Assembly: GCA_032716605.1 (NCBI GenBank)
Contig: CM064480.1
Coordinates: 46,034,400 to 46,098,399, forward strand
Length of the DNA stretch: 64,000 bases
DNA from: Paralithodes platypus
Taxonomy: Eukaryota; Arthropoda; Malacostraca; Decapoda; Lithodidae
Direction of reading: 5' to 3'
Each line of letters starts with the position of its first letter. Within the stretch, counting starts at the first letter, position 1. The position numbers and the translations under genes were made by a program. Below are positions 63,199 through 64,000 of the stretch, in pieces. The notes below the pieces were generated by a model that worked only from the letters and a program-made list of their open reading frames with translations, searched no databases and was not told where the DNA came from.

Positions 63199-64000
63199 CC
63201 TCGCTCTCTCTCACACAAATGAGAACATAAGTAAACAGGAGTCTGCAGAGAGCCGATTGGCTATAGGACTCGGTAGCCTATTCCACATATCTACAACTCT
63301 GTTACTAAACGAATAGAGGCAGATCCCTTACACACCCAGTCTCTCTCTGTCGCTCGTTTGTTTGCACACCGATACAAATGAGGCAGATCCCTTACAAGAT
63401 GAACATGGGAATCTGCAGAGAGACAAGTGGCCCACAAAAAGCAGATCCCTTTCACATCCAACCCTTTTCGTCCATATGACTATCTGATTTTATCTTGAAA
63501 TTCTCTATTGTTCTTGATCCCACTATAGCACTAGGTAGCCTATTACACATATCTACGACTCTGTTACGAGAGAGGCAGATCCCTTACACAGCCAATCTCT
63601 CTCTCTTATTTGCACACTGGTACAAAGGAGGCAGATCCTTACACATGCTACCAAGATGAAAATGGGAGTCTGCAGAGAGCCGATTGGCCCACACACGGCA
63701 GATCCCTTTCACACCCAATTTATCTTGTCTTATCAAATTTTATGTTGAAGCTCTATTTTTTATTGATCCCACTATAGCACTTGGTAGCCTATTCCACAAT
63801 CTACAACTCTTTTACCAAGCGAATAGAGGCAGATCCCTTACACAGCCAATCTCTTTCTCTCTCGCTCTTGTTTGTTTGCACACCGGTACAAATGAGGCAG
63901 ATCCCTTACACATGCAACCAAGATGAAAATGGGAGTCTGCAGAGAGCCAAGTGGCCCACATAAGGCAGGTCCCTTTCACACTCAACCCATCTCATAAACG
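63199..64000 (-). repeat. LINE-tail tandem array, block 2 (continues past the window)
   Basis: Same units as 47976-49562: anchors CGGTAGCCTATTCCACATAT near 63270, and diverged ones near 63533 and 63782 (spacing about 250-262 bp), each with GCAGATCCCTT and GGGAGTCTGCAGAGAGCC. Confidence 0.8.

Overview
The window looks like repeat-dense, non-genic nuclear DNA of an animal. I see no host gene, no true tRNA or rRNA gene, and no prokaryotic features (no operons, no Shine-Dalgarno sites). Three things suggest an arthropod, perhaps a decapod crustacean: very abundant (TA)n, (CT)n and (GA)n microsatellites, TATA boxes about 30 bases upstream of TCAGT-like initiators in the LTRs, and a wide mix of retroelements. 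The taxonomic guess is inference; nothing in the sequence fixes the species.

Layout. 1-7889: minus-strand LTR retrotransposon A (gag and one LTR; the rest lies outside the window). Its gag is split by a 5.6-kb DNA transposon (250-5838) encoding a transposase of about 1,570 codons with an XPG/FEN-like nuclease domain and a C-terminal Cys8 cluster. It is best explained as an Academ-type element and is closed by one in-frame stop. 9.4-19.9 kb: fragments of LINEs, a Penelope-like element with a GIY-YIG endonuclease, tRNA-derived SINEs, MITEs and microsatellites. 19884-27654: complete minus-strand LTR element B, whose pol order is integrase, then reverse transcriptase, then RNase H (the Gmr1-like order). 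It carries two TTAA-flanked MITEs. 27.7-31.2 kb: MITEs and palindromic repeats. 31213-37966: LTR element C, inserted in a MITE. 38-51 kb: SINE, LINE fragments, MITEs, purine-rich tracts, a candidate Helitron-like repeat pair, a tandem array derived from a CR1/L2-type LINE 3' end, and a three-unit tandem repeat. 51622-61157: LTR element D, a sister of C, with a hAT-type MITE inside its gag zinc knuckle. 61.2-64.0 kb: the LINE-tail array again, interrupted by a second, inverted copy of the same hAT MITE.

How the parts relate. The window is a record of nested insertions, many of which can be dated relative to each other by target-site duplications: ATT for the Academ-like element, TTAA for two MITEs in B's pol, GTTA for C, CAGG for D, ACCAGGAG and ATAGGGAG for the hAT copies, and ATGTTGAAT for an RTE-like LINE inside a TTAA MITE. 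In four cases, removing the insert plus one duplication restores an uninterrupted reading frame across the site, which fixes the boundaries independently of terminal-repeat matching. C and D share the same internal deletions (most of integrase upstream, all of reverse transcriptase) and the same altered catalytic residues. They therefore look like members of a non-autonomous family that multiplied after losing reverse transcriptase, using enzymes from relatives such as B. No coding unit here is clearly intact; the most nearly intact are the Academ-like transposase (one stop) and the 897-codon frame of element C.
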